Assembly (NCBI GenBank): GCA_030867875.1
Contig: JAOWCC010001751.1
Location: 27,334,369-27,398,368 of the forward strand
Reading direction: 5' to 3'
Length of the DNA: 64,000 nt
From: Actinernus sp. WN-2022
Lineage: Eukaryota > Cnidaria > Anthozoa > Actiniaria > Actinernidae
Below, piece after piece: positions 52,601 through 63,419 of the stretch (its first letter is position 1; every line of letters starts with the position of its first letter). Below the pieces are notes generated by a model, which did no database searches, was not told the origin of the DNA, and was given only the letters and a program-made list of their open reading frames with translations. The translations under genes were made by a program, and so were the position numbers.

Positions 52601-55600
52601 GTGGTAAGTGCAATCAAAAATCACAAAATTATTTCTATTCACCCTATACTTCTCACTGTTTTTTTAGATACATTAAAATCCAAAACCACCTTGTAAAAAT
52701 CATTAATAATTCATAAGGGTGCTAACCAATCCAAACACAGCATTCCAGTCACATGGATACCTCTGTAAACCCACATAAAGATCTAATTTGACATTCAGTC
52801 CGTACTTAGACACTAGCGTCGTTTGATACAGAACTGATTAATAAAACATGTGTCTGTATATTGGATACAACACTGATTTATAAAACATTAGTGTTGTATC
52901 AGATATACAGATAATGATTAAAAAAACATCAACATATGTATCACTGATACAAGACACTGATGTGTTAATCATCAGTTCTGTATCCAACAAACACTATGTC
53001 ACGTTCTGTTGGGGGGGGGAGGGCTCACAACTGATCGCTCACTACCCCTATCCCAGTTGGTTGAAGTGTCGAGGTAAAACTTCTGTATCGAATGATGCAT
53101 AGAGACTGTCTAATCAATGTGGGACCTGTTTTTGTGCATGACTGTGACATAAACTATATACTGTACCTTTGGTCTTTCGAGACCTGTTCAAGTTTGTTAA
53201 CCACTCAACATCCATCCTGTTTAAGTCATATATACATGGATATCTTCCTTTTCTCTTCTCATCTGAATTTAGAAGCTTTCCAGGCCTGAGAGAGAAAATG
53301 AAAAACTATCAGGGGATATCTCTAGCCTAATAAAATAAATGTTCATGCAGCCTCTATATGTATGTTGATAATTACTGGTTATTTCATGGATTTCTATGGA
53401 ATACAGATGAATATTTCATGAGAAATTTGTATTACAAATGTTATTTGGTAAACAACGAGCCATTAGGTACATGTAAGTTGTAAAACAAATATTAGCGAAT
53501 ACACTCTGTGAGCATAGCATGCACAAGAGCTCCCATACAAGAAAATATTTGAAGGATTATAACCTACTTTGTAGCTTCAGTCCTACTTTGTGTATTCGTA
53601 TTGTAATACAGAAACAAGCAGTATTACATCATTGTAATAAGCTGTGGTGAGAAATGCTATTCACAGGACATAAACAATTAGCAATGAACACAGAGCGCTA
53701 AAAATCATTTGTTATTTACAACATAAAGCATGGAACATCACTCACAATTTAAAAGTAATTGACTTCTTATAATTTGTTTCCACAGGCCTGGAGAGAGAAA
53801 CACAAAATACCTTAACAGCCACTACTTATAATTTTAAACACTTGTCACTCATTGCAATAAATAAAAATGTTTTCTTTAATTTACAACTTAAGCTTCTTAA
53901 TTTATTTATCTAATACAGTCAACTCTCTCTTAAGCGACCACCCTTGGTGCACGGACAAAGTGGTTGCTTACGGGAGGTGGTCGAAAAAGCAACAAGTGCT
54001 TGCTAAACGGGTCAGACTTCTAGCACAGCTCTAGCGTGCTGTCACCATAACAACATAGCTAAGCATGGGAGTTCTAGCTCAAGTTTTTCCAATCTTTTTC
54101 AGTTTCTTATCTGTCAGCGGCATTAAAAATTGAACTTTTTGGTAGTTGTGTAATGATTTTTTTTTAAATACAGTACAATCTTCTTTGGTGGTCGCTTATC
54201 GCAAACAAAAAACAATAGAAAATATCAAGTGTTGAAACTAAAAAGTGGTTGTGGTCGTTTAAGAATGTTTGCGTTGGTCGCTTACGAGAGAGTTTTTACA
54301 ACAGAATTTGACTGAGAAAAAACGGTTCTTTGGTAAAGTGGTCGCTTGTGGGAGGTGGTCACTTCTGGGAGGTGGTCGCTTACGGGAAGTGGTTGCAGGA
54401 GAGAGTTGACTGTAACCAAATAACAAAGTTAGAAGTATAATAGAGATGCATATCCCACAAAGTAATTATTATTAATTAATATTATACTACACTTTTGGTC
54501 ATTTTATGTTAAAAAAACACATTATAAATACTAAATTATTATAAAGTGGTGCAATATTTTTATATTAATTTTGTTCATGCAGGAGGCAAATTAAAATAAT
54601 TTGTCCAACACGTTAATGTAACTCAGACAACTACTAGAAGTCATTACTAAACTTTCTAACCTGAATAATGGCTGAGAAAGTCCTTCTGGACGAACAGGAA
54701 CCTATAGCAAATAAGATAACATCATTATGATTAGTTAAATGACAACCTTAGCCTTTAGAGCAGATATTTTCTGTAGAAATGTTCTTCCTAGCTAGGTATG
54801 TGAGTTTGAGGATAACTAATACATAAAACTAACTCATCAGTCTTATCAGCACTCAACACATTACTGAAATCACTAAAGTGAATGGTATCAGAATGATATG
54901 GTATCTTGCCCTTGAAACTTGGTAGGTTCTGTAGGTACCGGAGCACAGATTACATAAAACAAAGAAGACAAAAGCTCGAAACAAATCGTACAAAGACAAC
55001 CTTCATATTCAGTCTCACTTTGCTCGCAAATGCGTAGCGCTGACCAAAAGGAACGTGGGCTTTAGGTACGAGATTGCCTCACTTTCACGTATAACCTCTG
55101 CGCATGCACCAGGTTCCAAGAAATCACTTGCTAGTGCAAGCATCTCATGACTTTGGTCCTATATAAGTTATCATAGAAAAAGTAAAACAGCCTGCAAAAA
55201 AAAAAAGCCTTACAGAAAAAGCCTTCAAATTCGAGCATATTCAATAAAATTATTTTGAACCCTGAGTTCATTGTTTTTTCTTACCCTGTTCTACAGTATA
55301 TACTGCATACTTTTAATCATGCATTGGGTAAGAATAATGATTAAATAATTATTACATGCCACATTTGTTCAAGGTTTTCAGACTCCAAGTTAAAGGAAGA
55401 TGGATATATGCAGAAATTTACTACTTGCAAATTAATAAATTTGTTAGCATTTTGTTAGTTTGAAAGCATTAATTACAAGCCCTGGTATTCATATATATTT
55501 TATACTTATTTTATACTCATTATATACTCTTTAATAATTCATGAAGGAAAAACAAAGGAAATCAATATGCGATGTGATCTGTAAATCAGATACAGATTCG

Positions 55601-56564
55601 TCCTGATTTGCATATTGCCAAAATAACTGAAAAACATGACTCTATACATCTAGAAGTTTGATAAGTCAGATACAGAATTTGTATGGGATTTACGAACTCT
55701 CGTTTTCAGCTCAAATTTGTACAAATTTAATCCCATAAAACATTCTGTATCTATTACATACAGAAATTCTTTTTTTTTAACCTTTGAGCAGCTAAATCAA
55801 TAATGTTTAATGTCCTGATGTTTGAATTATATAAACTACATCTGTAGATACAAGCATACCGTACTGAACTACTACATGGTTCATACACCTTCAGACAACC
55901 ACAATTTAAAGCACTTTTCAACAAGAACACATTTTCATTGTCAAGTACTAATACTTACAGTAGGTGGGATGCTGCTAGATGTCAATTACGATTGTCAACT
56001 TTTGTGAAACCATACGATTTAATTCATTAACAAGTGCTTTGTGTAATGTTATTTTTGGAAAATGTATTTACAAAGAAACTTAAGGACTTTTGAAGACCAT
56101 TTCCCAGAATTAAAGAACTTTTCAAGGACATAATTTTTTGGGATTCAGGACTTTTTAAGATAAGCAGTCAAATTCAAGGTCTTTTCAAGACTAGGAACCA
56201 TGTACTGTATTCAGGTGTCTAACTTAGTCTCAGCTTGATGACTTTTTATAAACACCATGTACATGCACTGCACTGCAAATCCCAGCTTGGTGCTGATTCC
56301 AGTGCCTTACAAAACAAGGCACTGCTTTTTTACACTTTCAAAGTTAGGGATGCAGTGTCGCAATTGTATAGGCACAATGCAGAGATTTGAGGTGCTGTGC
56401 CGTCTTTTTTGTCTGCATGTAAATGGGGTTAAAGTATGTGATGTTACCTGAACTCCCCTTTCCCATTCCTGTCTCCATGAGTCAATTATTGTTATGTAGT
56501 TTTCAGGGTTAAGGAGTTGGGAATCGGGCAGCTTCATGGCACTGATCAGGTCTGTACGAAATAT
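38743..56564 (-). CDS. JADE-family PHD finger protein gene (14 exons, N terminus missing)
   Basis: Chromatin scaffold of the HBO1 (KAT7) histone acetyltransferase complex, nuclear. Fourteen exons have fully compatible phases and total 3198 nt (1065 residues plus stop). In order: an EPL-like region ([40 protein letters not shown]), PHD1 with Cys4-His-Cys3 ligands (CDVCQS...[18 protein letters not shown]...SWLCKPC), a linker zinc knuckle, an extended PHD ([54 protein letters not shown]), the [10 protein letters not shown] and YWTLKRK region, [17 protein letters not shown], and a 634-residue Ser/Arg/Glu-rich tail in one exon. Human JADE proteins are about 500-850 residues with a shorter tail. 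The PZP module is known in this family to read the H3 tail; that is family knowledge. Between PHD1 and the knuckle one extra residue is present (SPPCHLC). The first exon here starts mid-protein in phase 0, so one or more 5' exons lie upstream. Confidence 0.95.
40916..41338. mobile_element. 423-bp TTAA-flanked palindromic MITE in a JADE intron
   Basis: TTAA at 40912-40915 and 41339-41342; ends AGGAAAG... and ...GATTCCCT. Long arms pair through TTTGTCTCCAGTAAATTGTG, CTGCGCGCCGCCATCTTGGA and TGTTGCCCCTATTGT. Confidence 0.88.
41493..41633 (-). CDS. JADE gene, exon 13
   Basis: 47 codons, phase 0 at both ends; acceptor GGTGCTCTTAG, donor GTAGGT. It encodes [20 protein letters not shown] and a helical segment ending KMRCDMER. 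It joins exon 12 (YWTLKRK) to exon 14 (LRNLCYMV), matching the family order. Confidence 0.92.
42189..42325. mobile_element. MITE with ATAGACCTTT ends (copy 1)
   Basis: ATAGACCTTTATCA at 42189 and TGATAAAGGTCTAT at 42312-42325 are inverted. The ends match the element at 59095-59271 (ATAGACCTTT), so both belong to one family. Confidence 0.75.
42483..42603 (-). CDS. JADE gene, exon 12
   Basis: Acceptor ATTGCAG, donor GTCTGT (non-consensus at +3). One base completes a codon from exon 11; ends in phase 0. It encodes [20 protein letters not shown] and a second block ending SYWTLKRK, aligned with the conserved LEDEFYTFVN...YWKLKRK part of vertebrate JADE proteins. Confidence 0.93.
42672..42720. repeat. 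Perfect 16-bp hairpin
   Basis: GACTCACTTCAATCCC and GGGATTGAAGTGAGTC are separated by 17 bases (AGTCTCCCTCTCTCTCG). Flanks CTCTCGTCAC and GCGATGAG also partly pair. Confidence 0.8.
43540..43705. mobile_element. MITE family M1 (copy 4)
   Basis: Contains TTTTTGTCCTGCTGATCCAA, AAATTACAGAGTTATGG and ATACGAAATCCACTCT, shared with 38047-38260. Intronic in the JADE gene. Confidence 0.7.
44119..44219 (-). CDS. JADE gene, exon 11
   Basis: Starts in phase 0 with CYCAKHC (last ligands of the extended PHD), then a polar linker ([20 protein letters not shown]), ends with CG completed by exon 12. Acceptor TTCGTTTAG, donor GTAAGC. Confidence 0.92.
44470..44574 (-). CDS. JADE gene, exon 10
   Basis: 35 codons in phase 0; acceptor TGAATGCCAG, donor GTAAGT. 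It encodes [20 protein letters not shown] and RTVLDDS, the second zinc site of the extended PHD; vertebrate JADE has SVKNCRTAFHVTCAF here. Confidence 0.95.
44664..44840. mobile_element. MITE in a JADE intron
   Basis: CCCCAGTCAAACAATTTCAACAT near 44671 is mirrored by ATGTTGAATCAGTTTGACTGGGA near 44818-44840. Internal GTTGAAA-type repeats. Non-coding. Confidence 0.7.
45435..45500 (-). CDS. JADE gene, exon 9
   Basis: 22 codons in phase 0; acceptor TTTTTAACAG, donor GTATGT. It encodes [20 protein letters not shown] and CT, with the first zinc pair of the extended PHD. Confidence 0.95.
46020..46470. repeat. CCCTGAC/CACTGAC low-complexity intronic repeat
   Basis: Many short TGACATTT, TTCACTGAC and TCCCTGAC blocks recur irregularly, ending in GGGGTCCCTGTAACAG; a matching TACAGGGACACTTACA stands left at about 45963. 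It is probably a decayed DNA transposon. Confidence 0.45.
46822..46927 (-). CDS. JADE gene, exon 8
   Basis: Acceptor GTCTGACAG, donor GTAAGA. The first base completes AAG from exon 7; ends in phase 0. It encodes [20 protein letters not shown] and then [15 protein letters not shown], the diagnostic start of the extended PHD in JADE/BRPF/AF10 proteins. Confidence 0.95.
46928..49242. other. JADE intron 7 (2.3 kb)
   Basis: AT-rich; the one structure seen is the MITE at 48118-48238. No other gene recognised. Confidence 0.55.
48118..48238. mobile_element. MITE with about 45-bp inverted arms
   Basis: GTAATCGCATGGGGCCGAGT plus AAAATTAATGATAAATTTCAC is mirrored by GTGAAGTTTATCATTAATTTT plus a ATGAGGACTCATGCCATTAC segment. 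Confidence 0.78.
49243..49427 (-). CDS. JADE gene, exon 7
   Basis: Acceptor TTCCCTTTAG, donor GTAGGT. Phase 0 start, ends with AA. It encodes most of PHD1 ([20 protein letters not shown], then [11 protein letters not shown]) and the knuckle start ([17 protein letters not shown]). All expected zinc ligands are present. Confidence 0.95.
50543..50632 (-). CDS. JADE gene, exon 6
   Basis: 30 codons in phase 0; acceptor TTTCTGTTGTAG, donor GTAAGG. It encodes [20 protein letters not shown] and [10 protein letters not shown], the segment leading into PHD1. Confidence 0.95.
50976..51551. mobile_element. Decayed DNA transposon in a JADE intron
   Basis: The left part (TGTATTTCCTCACATC, TAAGCCGCACCTCACAT, TAAGCTGCACCC) and right part (AGGTGCTGCTTGTACGTGAT, AAATAAGGAAAAT) are imperfect inverted copies. 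It is probably a Tc1/mariner-type relic. Confidence 0.6.
51969..52027 (-). CDS. JADE gene, exon 5
   Basis: Acceptor GGTTTTAG, donor GTATTA (weak). Two bases complete a Gly codon from exon 4; ends in phase 0. It encodes [19 protein letters not shown], equivalent to the DEYTMERVLEEFEQ helix of human JADE proteins. Confidence 0.88.
52826..52990. mobile_element. Nested palindromic MITE
   Basis: The outer arms contain GATACAGAACTGATTAA and its counterpart ATCATCAGTTCTGTATC. The inner hairpin is GATACAACACTGATTTATAA / TTAGTGTTGTATC. Confidence 0.72.
53167..53285 (-). CDS. JADE gene, exon 4
   Basis: Acceptor TCTCTCAG, donor GTACAG. One base completes TTG from exon 3; ends with G. It encodes [20 protein letters not shown], then [13 protein letters not shown], matching the VCRYDLNDMDAAWL signature of the EPL-like region. 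Confidence 0.92.
53746..53787 (-). CDS. JADE gene, exon 3 (42-nt micro-exon)
   Basis: Acceptor TCTCTCCAG, donor GTGAGT. The first base completes AGG from exon 2; ends with TT. It encodes [13 protein letters not shown]. It is short and divergent, but splice sites and both phases fit. It could be skipped in frame (42 nt). Confidence 0.75.
53916..54412. mobile_element. 497-bp pogo-like MITE with TA target duplication
   Basis: Starts CAGTCAACTCTCTCTTAAGC, ends GGAGAGAGTTGACTG, with TA on both sides (53914-53915, 54413-54414). GGTGGTCGCTTACGGGA-type subterminal repeats occur three times at the right. Confidence 0.85.
54661..54701 (-). CDS. JADE gene, exon 2 of this window
   Basis: 41 nt; acceptor TTTGCTATAG, donor GTTAGA. 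Starts in phase 0, ends with AG. It encodes [13 protein letters not shown], matching VPVSPGTIPQPVAR directly after WEKGVQ in vertebrate JADE. Confidence 0.9.
56448..56564 (-). CDS. JADE gene, exon 1 of this window
   Basis: 39 codons, phase 0 both ends; acceptor TGATTTCAG, donor GTAACA. It encodes [20 protein letters not shown] and then [19 protein letters not shown], nearly the human EVFRTDLITAMKLPDS...WRQEWEKGVQ. It lacks a start codon, so it is internal. Confidence 0.95.
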
Positions 56565-57899
56565 CTGAAATCATTAAAATGCAAATTAGCATCACACGCA
56601 TGATTCATAATACTGGTAGACTTTTAATATTTCAATGCTTCACTTATCATGCACAAAGGTTTCAATATAGGCTCATAGACAAATTAAATATATTTGTTTC
56701 TTGCTCTGGGAAGCCTCATATTGAAACTGCATGACAAGCAAAGTATACAAAAGTATACTGAAAGAAGCCCATTACCAGGAGCATCTACATGTATATCCCA
56801 TACTAAGTCTGTGAGTTAGCATATGACTGGACTGAGCTATATTTAGAACAGATCTCGCAGGAGTTCTTGTGCACTCACTTTGAGAATCCAATCAAACCAT
56901 AGTCAGGACAATGCAATGTTTGTATATCACCTCAAAGAACCACAAATCATTCTCAATCTGGATAATGGTAGCAAACACGTACAGACCGCAGCAGAGTCAG
57001 AAGACAGTTACCCAAGAAACATATTCTAAAAATAGCTCAATCCAGTCATATGCTGACTCATGGAAAGTTAAACAATACTTTCAGGAAATCAAAATAATTA
57101 TTCCAATTGATAATATGAACTAGGGATTAGCATCCTAATAACGACATGTTTACTTATTCCAGTCTATTTCTGTAGATATTATAAGTAATGAATATATTCC
57201 ATTTATGTTATTTATGTATTCCAGTCTTCCTTCTGTAAATATTGTAAGTATTAACCCTTTTCCTGACAAAGGTGAGAATACATGTTTCCAGTATCTCATT
57301 TCTCACTGCCAAAGATGAGAATACATCATTGTTTTTAATTAGCCTGCATTAATTAGCCTGCAATGCAGGCGTTTCACGCATGCCTGATCTTTTTGCATGA
57401 CAAAAGCCCTGAATATAGTTACATGGCAGACCTATTAGCCAATCATTTTTCAGAATATTTTCATGTGACTTGAGATGGAGAAATTAGTAATACAAACTTG
57501 TTGCTACTTGTGACGGCGCTCACAAATTTGTTTGCACAATCGGGCCGACAGAAAGGATGTGTCTTGCCTTTCTGGCACCTTATTTGATGATTAAAGTTTG
57601 ATCATAATTATCAAGAAGAAATACACAAAGGAGCAGGAGGTTTTAGAGAAAATCAGAACAGTGAAAGCACAGAACAATGAGGCAAATGGCAATGAAATGC
57701 AAGAATTACCAAAGCATATACTTTGACGCAACAGCTACAAATCACCCTGCAGGTTTACATGGATTTATGGATTCAAAATAAACTTTTGAGATGAAAAACC
57801 TCATGTATAATTATTACTTTGATTTATTGTATGAAGACAAATGTGGGAATTAAAGTTCTAGAAATGATTTTCTAAGTCAACAATTTAAAAAAATAATAA
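56565..57899. other. JADE upstream intron, no exon recognised
   Basis: AT-rich DNA with a small repeated phrase AATTAGCCTGCA at 57340-57365. The missing N-terminal JADE exon could not be identified here. Confidence 0.5.
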
Positions 57900-58445
57900 T
57901 AGAAGGTTTATTAAAATACTTTCACATCGAACGGTGAATTACAGCAATCTTACACATCCTAAGTAAGTAAGTTCTAAATTTAAATTACAATCATATCTGC
58001 TAAAGGGACTGGTAATACTATCAATTAAACTTACAAACTGTCAATAATTAAAAACAACTAATAACAATTCAAAATTCGATATTTAAACTTTCATATTTAC
58101 ATTGGTGGCAGAAGAGAGATTAGGGAAAAAATATATTTAAACCAGTCAGTCCAACACTTGAAGAGAGAGAAGTGGCTGGGGTTACACAATGCAAGGCCAC
58201 GCGAATTGGCCCAGGTCGGTGGCAGCAGATGCCATAATCAACGCACGGGATGGATTTGCAACTTTGGCAAAGGACTTACTGCAGACTTACCCAAATGAGG
58301 AAGAGCCGAAGCTTCCAGGGCAGTCAAATAGGAAAGATTAGGATATAGAATGTGAAGCCTGCACCTGAATTTTCTCCAGCTTCTCCAAAAGGTAGTAAGG
58401 AATACTAGTACTCCAGATGGGGCAGCAGTTTTCAATTATAGATTG
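57900..58445 (-). mobile_element. 3' end of a LINE (ORF2 C terminus and tail)
   Basis: Minus strand: IIENCCPIWSTSIPYYLLEK and LEKIQVQA, then in another frame YPNLSYLTALEASALPHLGK; this is a typical end of a CR1/Jockey-type reverse transcriptase ORF. A long AT-rich 3' UTR with AATAAACC follows near 57905. Frameshifted and 5'-truncated. Confidence 0.75.
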
Positions 58446-59094
58446 GATAAGTGACATATAAATGATAAGGTTGCAGGGCGGTACCCCAGAGTTATGCAAG
58501 ACACGAAGAAATTAATGATAAAGAACTTCGGAAATGTCGTGCAGAACTTTTCATGAACCTGGCTGGTGTTAATTTTCAGCAGATAAATTCCACTACGTTT
58601 CTGGTTTGTTTTTGCCATTTTATGGAAGAATCTGACCATAAAAAGTGCTTATTATATTAACATTTACATGTACAAGAAGTTTCAAAATGATATTCTATGG
58701 GAAAAGATTAGTTTTGGAATCAGTTGGGGCTTCACTATAACAACAACAATCACGTTTCGTGGTTTGCCAACAAAGAGGTGATCTGCTCGTCAAAATTTGG
58801 ATTATGTACAACCAAGATCCATTTATTTTAAGCTCATTGCAGTATATGGCAACCAGAGTATGATATGTAGAGCGCATTTAAGTGGATTCATAACAGTACA
58901 GTTTTAGCACAATATGTGGAATTCACAATTTTTCTTGTAATTTTTTTATTTAGACTGGAGGTAATGTATTTTGCTCGATTTTGTAAGAAACCGACAGTGA
59001 GGGGAGTTTACTGGTGTATTAATTGACAGGACAAGGGTTAATTTATTATAATTATGCTCTTCGATTCCACAACAAAGTCGATCAATAGACCTTT

Positions 59095-59271
59095 CCACTT
59101 GGCTCAATGTTGTCCCCTTTCACATCACATGACCATCCCCTTGTGAATTGTTTCTTTTATTTCTGGTTAACGCACAAGGAGATACATTGATATGGAAATA
59201 CTTCAGACAAAGAATATTATTCCTGAAAGATATGAAATTGGACAACATTGAGCCAAGCGGAAAAGGTCTAT
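59095..59271. mobile_element. MITE with ATAGACCTTT ends (copy 2)
   Basis: ATAGACCTTTCCACTTGGCT at 59095 and its near-complement ending GGTCTAT at 59271 are inverted over about 30 bp (TCAATGTTGTCC / GGACAACATTGA). Confidence 0.88.
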
Positions 59272-59379
59272 AGCAGTCAGCTTGTTCATGTATTACCTGT
59301 GTTACCATTATTACTGTAAATATGCTATTATTGTAATTTTGCTCCTAGTAACTTAGTAGTAGTAACTTCAATTCTTTTT

Positions 59380-59680
59380 ATAATCCTTCAACAGTTTGTA
59401 TATTATTTTATTATACGGTAACATGCTTTTATTTCATTCAACCTTTTGTCATTCAACCTTATTTTCTTTTTCAAAATATGTATGTTTCTATCTACTCCAA
59501 TTTCTGTCCTCAACTATAATTGTCCTTGTGGTAGTGGTCAACTCGAAAGCCTCAGCTCCTTTGACCACTATGCACCTTTCCTGAAAATTGTAACTACTAT
59601 CATCTTTTCTACTATTACTTATTTATATTATCTTATAAATAATAAGCTGAAATAGTGCAAAATAAAGAACTTGAGCTGTC
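59380..59680 (+). mobile_element. LINE 3' tail
   Basis: Closely matches the 3' UTR at 15840-16072 in the block AACTCGAAAGC...AGCTCCTTT...CCACT and ends with AATAAAGAACTTGAGCTG, a poly(A) signal context. It has no intact coding part; short open frames at 59396-59655 are incidental. Confidence 0.72.
59532..59570 (+). repeat. Conserved 3' UTR stem-loop, copy 2
   Basis: TAGTGGTCAA (59532-59541) pairs perfectly with TTGACCACTA (59561-59570) around a 19-nt loop beginning CTCGAAAGC. It is homologous to the hairpin at 15917-15954. Confidence 0.75.
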
Positions 59681-59699
59681 ATTACTGTTTGCTCCTGTC

Positions 59700-62100
59700 C
59701 CAATATTTTCCTCATCTTCAAAGCCCTTCCTGCTTGAATGAAATTAGTTTATTTTCTCCTAGACCGAATTTATATTAGAAAACAAAATACGGTAGATGTT
59801 TTTTTTTTATAAATCATTCGTACACTCACAGCTTCTCCTGACCTCAAGCATGCATTATTATTTTTATAGGACATGTTCTATTTGTTAAATAAATATTTAA
59901 GAAAAGTAATGCTTTATTTTTTCTTCTGGACTTATGGCAGACCTATAATTAATTTGGGGTCAACTATTTGGAGGGCTAAATAGGACTGAATTAATGTAAT
60001 TAATTAACTGAGAACTCAATGCTAACACCAATAAATGGGATGGATATTTACCATTTTTGAGTATTAAAGTATGCATATTTTAAAATATTTTTCTCACTTC
60101 TTCATGTGAATTTCAAAAGTAGACCAAAACATAAAGTTTCCCAAAACTAAGTTCACCTAATAATATCATACATGTATATAATTATATATATACAATAATG
60201 TTGTATACATATGAACACACATCCACACAAATGTTAAATTTATGGTTAACTTTCTAACTTCCAAACACTGCTCTTGTAGTCACTGATTTGAATAATGTAT
60301 TTAATCTAGAGGCACTATTAAAATGCTGCCACTGAAGTTTTGCCAGCACTAAAGATACAAATATATTTCTTAGTCAGTTACTAAATATCACTGGTCTTTG
60401 GTAAGCATCTGTGTTTCTGGGTAAATCTAAAATACACTCTACAGTCAAAGAAACAAAGGAGAGGAAAACATTTTCTAAACCTATACCTAAACTATCTAGC
60501 TGAATTACAGATGTATCTCCAATATTTAATAGAAATTACACCTCAAAAACACCAAAAATACAGCCAACTTCTCGACCTGAAGTTGAGCTACACAGTTCAC
60601 ACAGAAAGCATCCTTCAGATACTGAAACATACCAGACTTGAATCACATTTAAAGGTTTCAACAAATTTACCATATCCAATGAAGACAGCCTTCCTTGTGT
60701 TCAAAATACAACTTCAGCTCAGGCAGTTTGAATCTTTCACAAGATGCCAAATAGAAAGGTCAAAGTATTGTTTGTCCATGCTTGTTCAAGCCATGGCAGA
60801 CAGCCTAATTATTCATCTCTGTACTCCTAGTCCTCCCACCTGCACTAACATGATTAACTGCCAGTGTCAGTTGGCAACCAACAGGGAGAAGACAAGCTTA
60901 ATGTATTATCTGCTTGGTTCAATGGCACTATTGTTAGATATTTCAAAACAAGGCACAGCCACACATGCTCATTTTGAATAATGCCCGGAGCATGATTTCT
61001 TCATTTAAAAGCAAAAATGTATTCCTCATATGGAAATACCATGTTTCATATGGCATGCATTACTTCCAATCAAAGACAGCTTTGTCTTTGACACAGACAC
61101 TTAAATATGGTTCTTTTTAAAGAGTTGATATAAGTGTTTTTTTCCACTCTGAGAACTACAACCGGGAGTTTAGTTTTCATCCAGACAAAACATATGAAGA
61201 GGGCTGGATTAGTTGGGATCAACTTTCGTTAATCCTTCAAGTGCCAAGCAATGGGAAGTTGGAAAAAAGTGCTATCAGTTTCTCTTATAAATAGTTAAAG
61301 ATAATTTAAATTAGAGTCTTGTAAAGGTATAATGCACAGGCAAGAAGGTTTAATGTTGTTCCATTATTCTTTGATCAAAAAGGTCCATATACATAATGGA
61401 TCCAGGTATTAACTTTTCATCAGTCGTGCTATTATTTCATATCACATAGAAATGTCAAATAACATGGCACTTTCACCTGGAATAAGCTATAAAAAACTGT
61501 GTGATGGAAATAAAATCAGGGCACCCAAAGCTTTCAATAATAATTAAGAAGAAGAATGAGGAAATTCAAATACTGCCATCCACCCACATGAGTGGGATTT
61601 CTTACATATTAATGAAAATCTAATAAGAAAAAACCTTTAGATCTGAAGTGAAACAGGCTGTGTGGGAGTGGGGACTTGCACTTCATTTCCAAAAAAAACA
61701 TGATCTGTTGTGTTAAAAACCACTACTTAAAATTACACTTTGGATTTTGAAAATTATTCTGACTTTCACAACAACTATTTTTGCAAAAGTCACATTTTCG
61801 TTATACCATTTTAAAGACACCAAATTAAAATTAATAGATTATCATGGATACTTGTATGCTTGCAGTGTTCAAATGAAATAGTTACATGTACACATTCAAT
61901 GTTCATTCTAGGGTGCAATTTTGCTATATTTTCGCACTTCGACTGACAACCTTTGCAAAAACTTTGTTTACAAGGGACACTTGTTCACATCTGTACTCTA
62001 AATCCAGCTCATTCATTTATTATATTCGTAAACTCCATATCTCGATTATTTTTATTTTTGTAGACGAATTTTGTGTAGAGCCAAATAACAAAACAAAGGG
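59700..62100. other. AT-rich DNA, no gene recognised
   Basis: A plus-strand open frame of 156 codons at 60511-60981 resembles no known family, and codon use looks random. TA-rich microsatellite at about 60168-60200. Nothing else identified. Confidence 0.5.
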
Positions 62101-62138
62101 GGGAGGGGTAATATATTTTTTTAATTTGCTGATGACCC

Positions 62139-62326
62139 CTTAGGAATTGGTCATTAATTAGAGGAGGGGGGGAGGGTGCAAATGAAAATTGCCCTGCTCA
62201 ATTTTTGATGAGCCCTCCCCCCACTTCCCCTCTATCTTACCATGGCCCCCTAATTTGCTGCATGAAAATTAGGGACCCACCCCCTTTTCCCAGCAGCCCC
62301 CCTGTAATTAATGACCAGTCCCTTAC
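62139..62326. mobile_element. MITE with CCCTTA...-type inverted ends
   Basis: TAGGAATTGGTCATTAATTA plus a G run at 62141-62170 is mirrored by CCCCCCTGTAATTAATGACC plus AGTCCCTTA near 62297-62326. A related right end (TGATCAGTCCCTAAC) occurs at about 51892. Confidence 0.7.
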
Positions 62327-63419
62327 GTTTATATATATGTATTAGACAGATATTTTGTGCTCTGTTTAAATCAAGTTTGGAGAAAACTGTCTCCTATGAC
62401 ACGACAAAGTTAATAACCCCAAATTTACAATGCAATGGGACACATGTCCCACTTCATTTGATTTCTAGAATGAACACTGGACATTCAATATTTCTGTAAA
62501 AAAATTGGAACCTTGCACTGAAATGCACTAATCGACCAGTTCATCCAGAAGCATAACGCATACACCTGTAGTATGCATTAACAAAACATTAATAATAATA
62601 GTAAATATACATTTATAAAGTGCAAATTAGCATATAGCATATAAATGTTCAGATGGGCTGTTTACAATTATTACAAATATTTACAACAAATAGCATATTA
62701 TCTGCTAAGAAAAATTTACTATAAATATTAATACTACCGTATTTACCGGTGTATAATGCACACTCTTTTGCCAAAAATATGGCCTTTAAAATTACGATGC
62801 ACATTATACATGAATCACTTCACTGAGCATGATCTCATTTGCATAACAACACACAAAAAAAGTAAAAATCGAACTGGCTCTTTTACTTTTAATCTACCAA
62901 TGAATATGCTTACTTACACTGAGTTTCAATCCCTAAATAAATCATAACTACTTCTAAATGGCACACTTCAGTTTGGATAAAACAATCCATGAAACATGAT
63001 TAACCAAAGAAAACTTGCTGTCCATTGGCTTGTCAGGTCATGGAAGCCCTATCATTTTCAATTAAAGTATCCTTCTTGTCAACCTTCAAGCTACGATTGA
63101 TTATGAACTATGCAATTGTGAACTCTCCCCAGGCTCCTCCGTGAAAATCCAAGATGGCAGACCATGGACTCCTGTAACCCAAGTATCAGGCTTGTAGAGA
63201 AAAGAGAAGAGAGCCTGACACAGATCCAAAGAGAAAGGCTTTCCACCTCCAAAGCTTACGTCATCGAGCCATCACTTTTTAACCAACAAAATTTATTTCC
63301 GGTTTTCGGAGATTGACATAACTGTCATCACGAGCCTTGGCAATTTATAGTTTTGAAATGTTGGCCGGATTTTACATCAAAGTTTTTCGATCTCTGTAAA
63401 GAAAATTTAAGACCATAGC

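Noticed and set aside
60511..60981. 156-codon plus-strand open frame
   Set aside because: Longest open frame in its area, but no family resemblance, no splice context and no similar copy; consistent with chance in AT-rich DNA.
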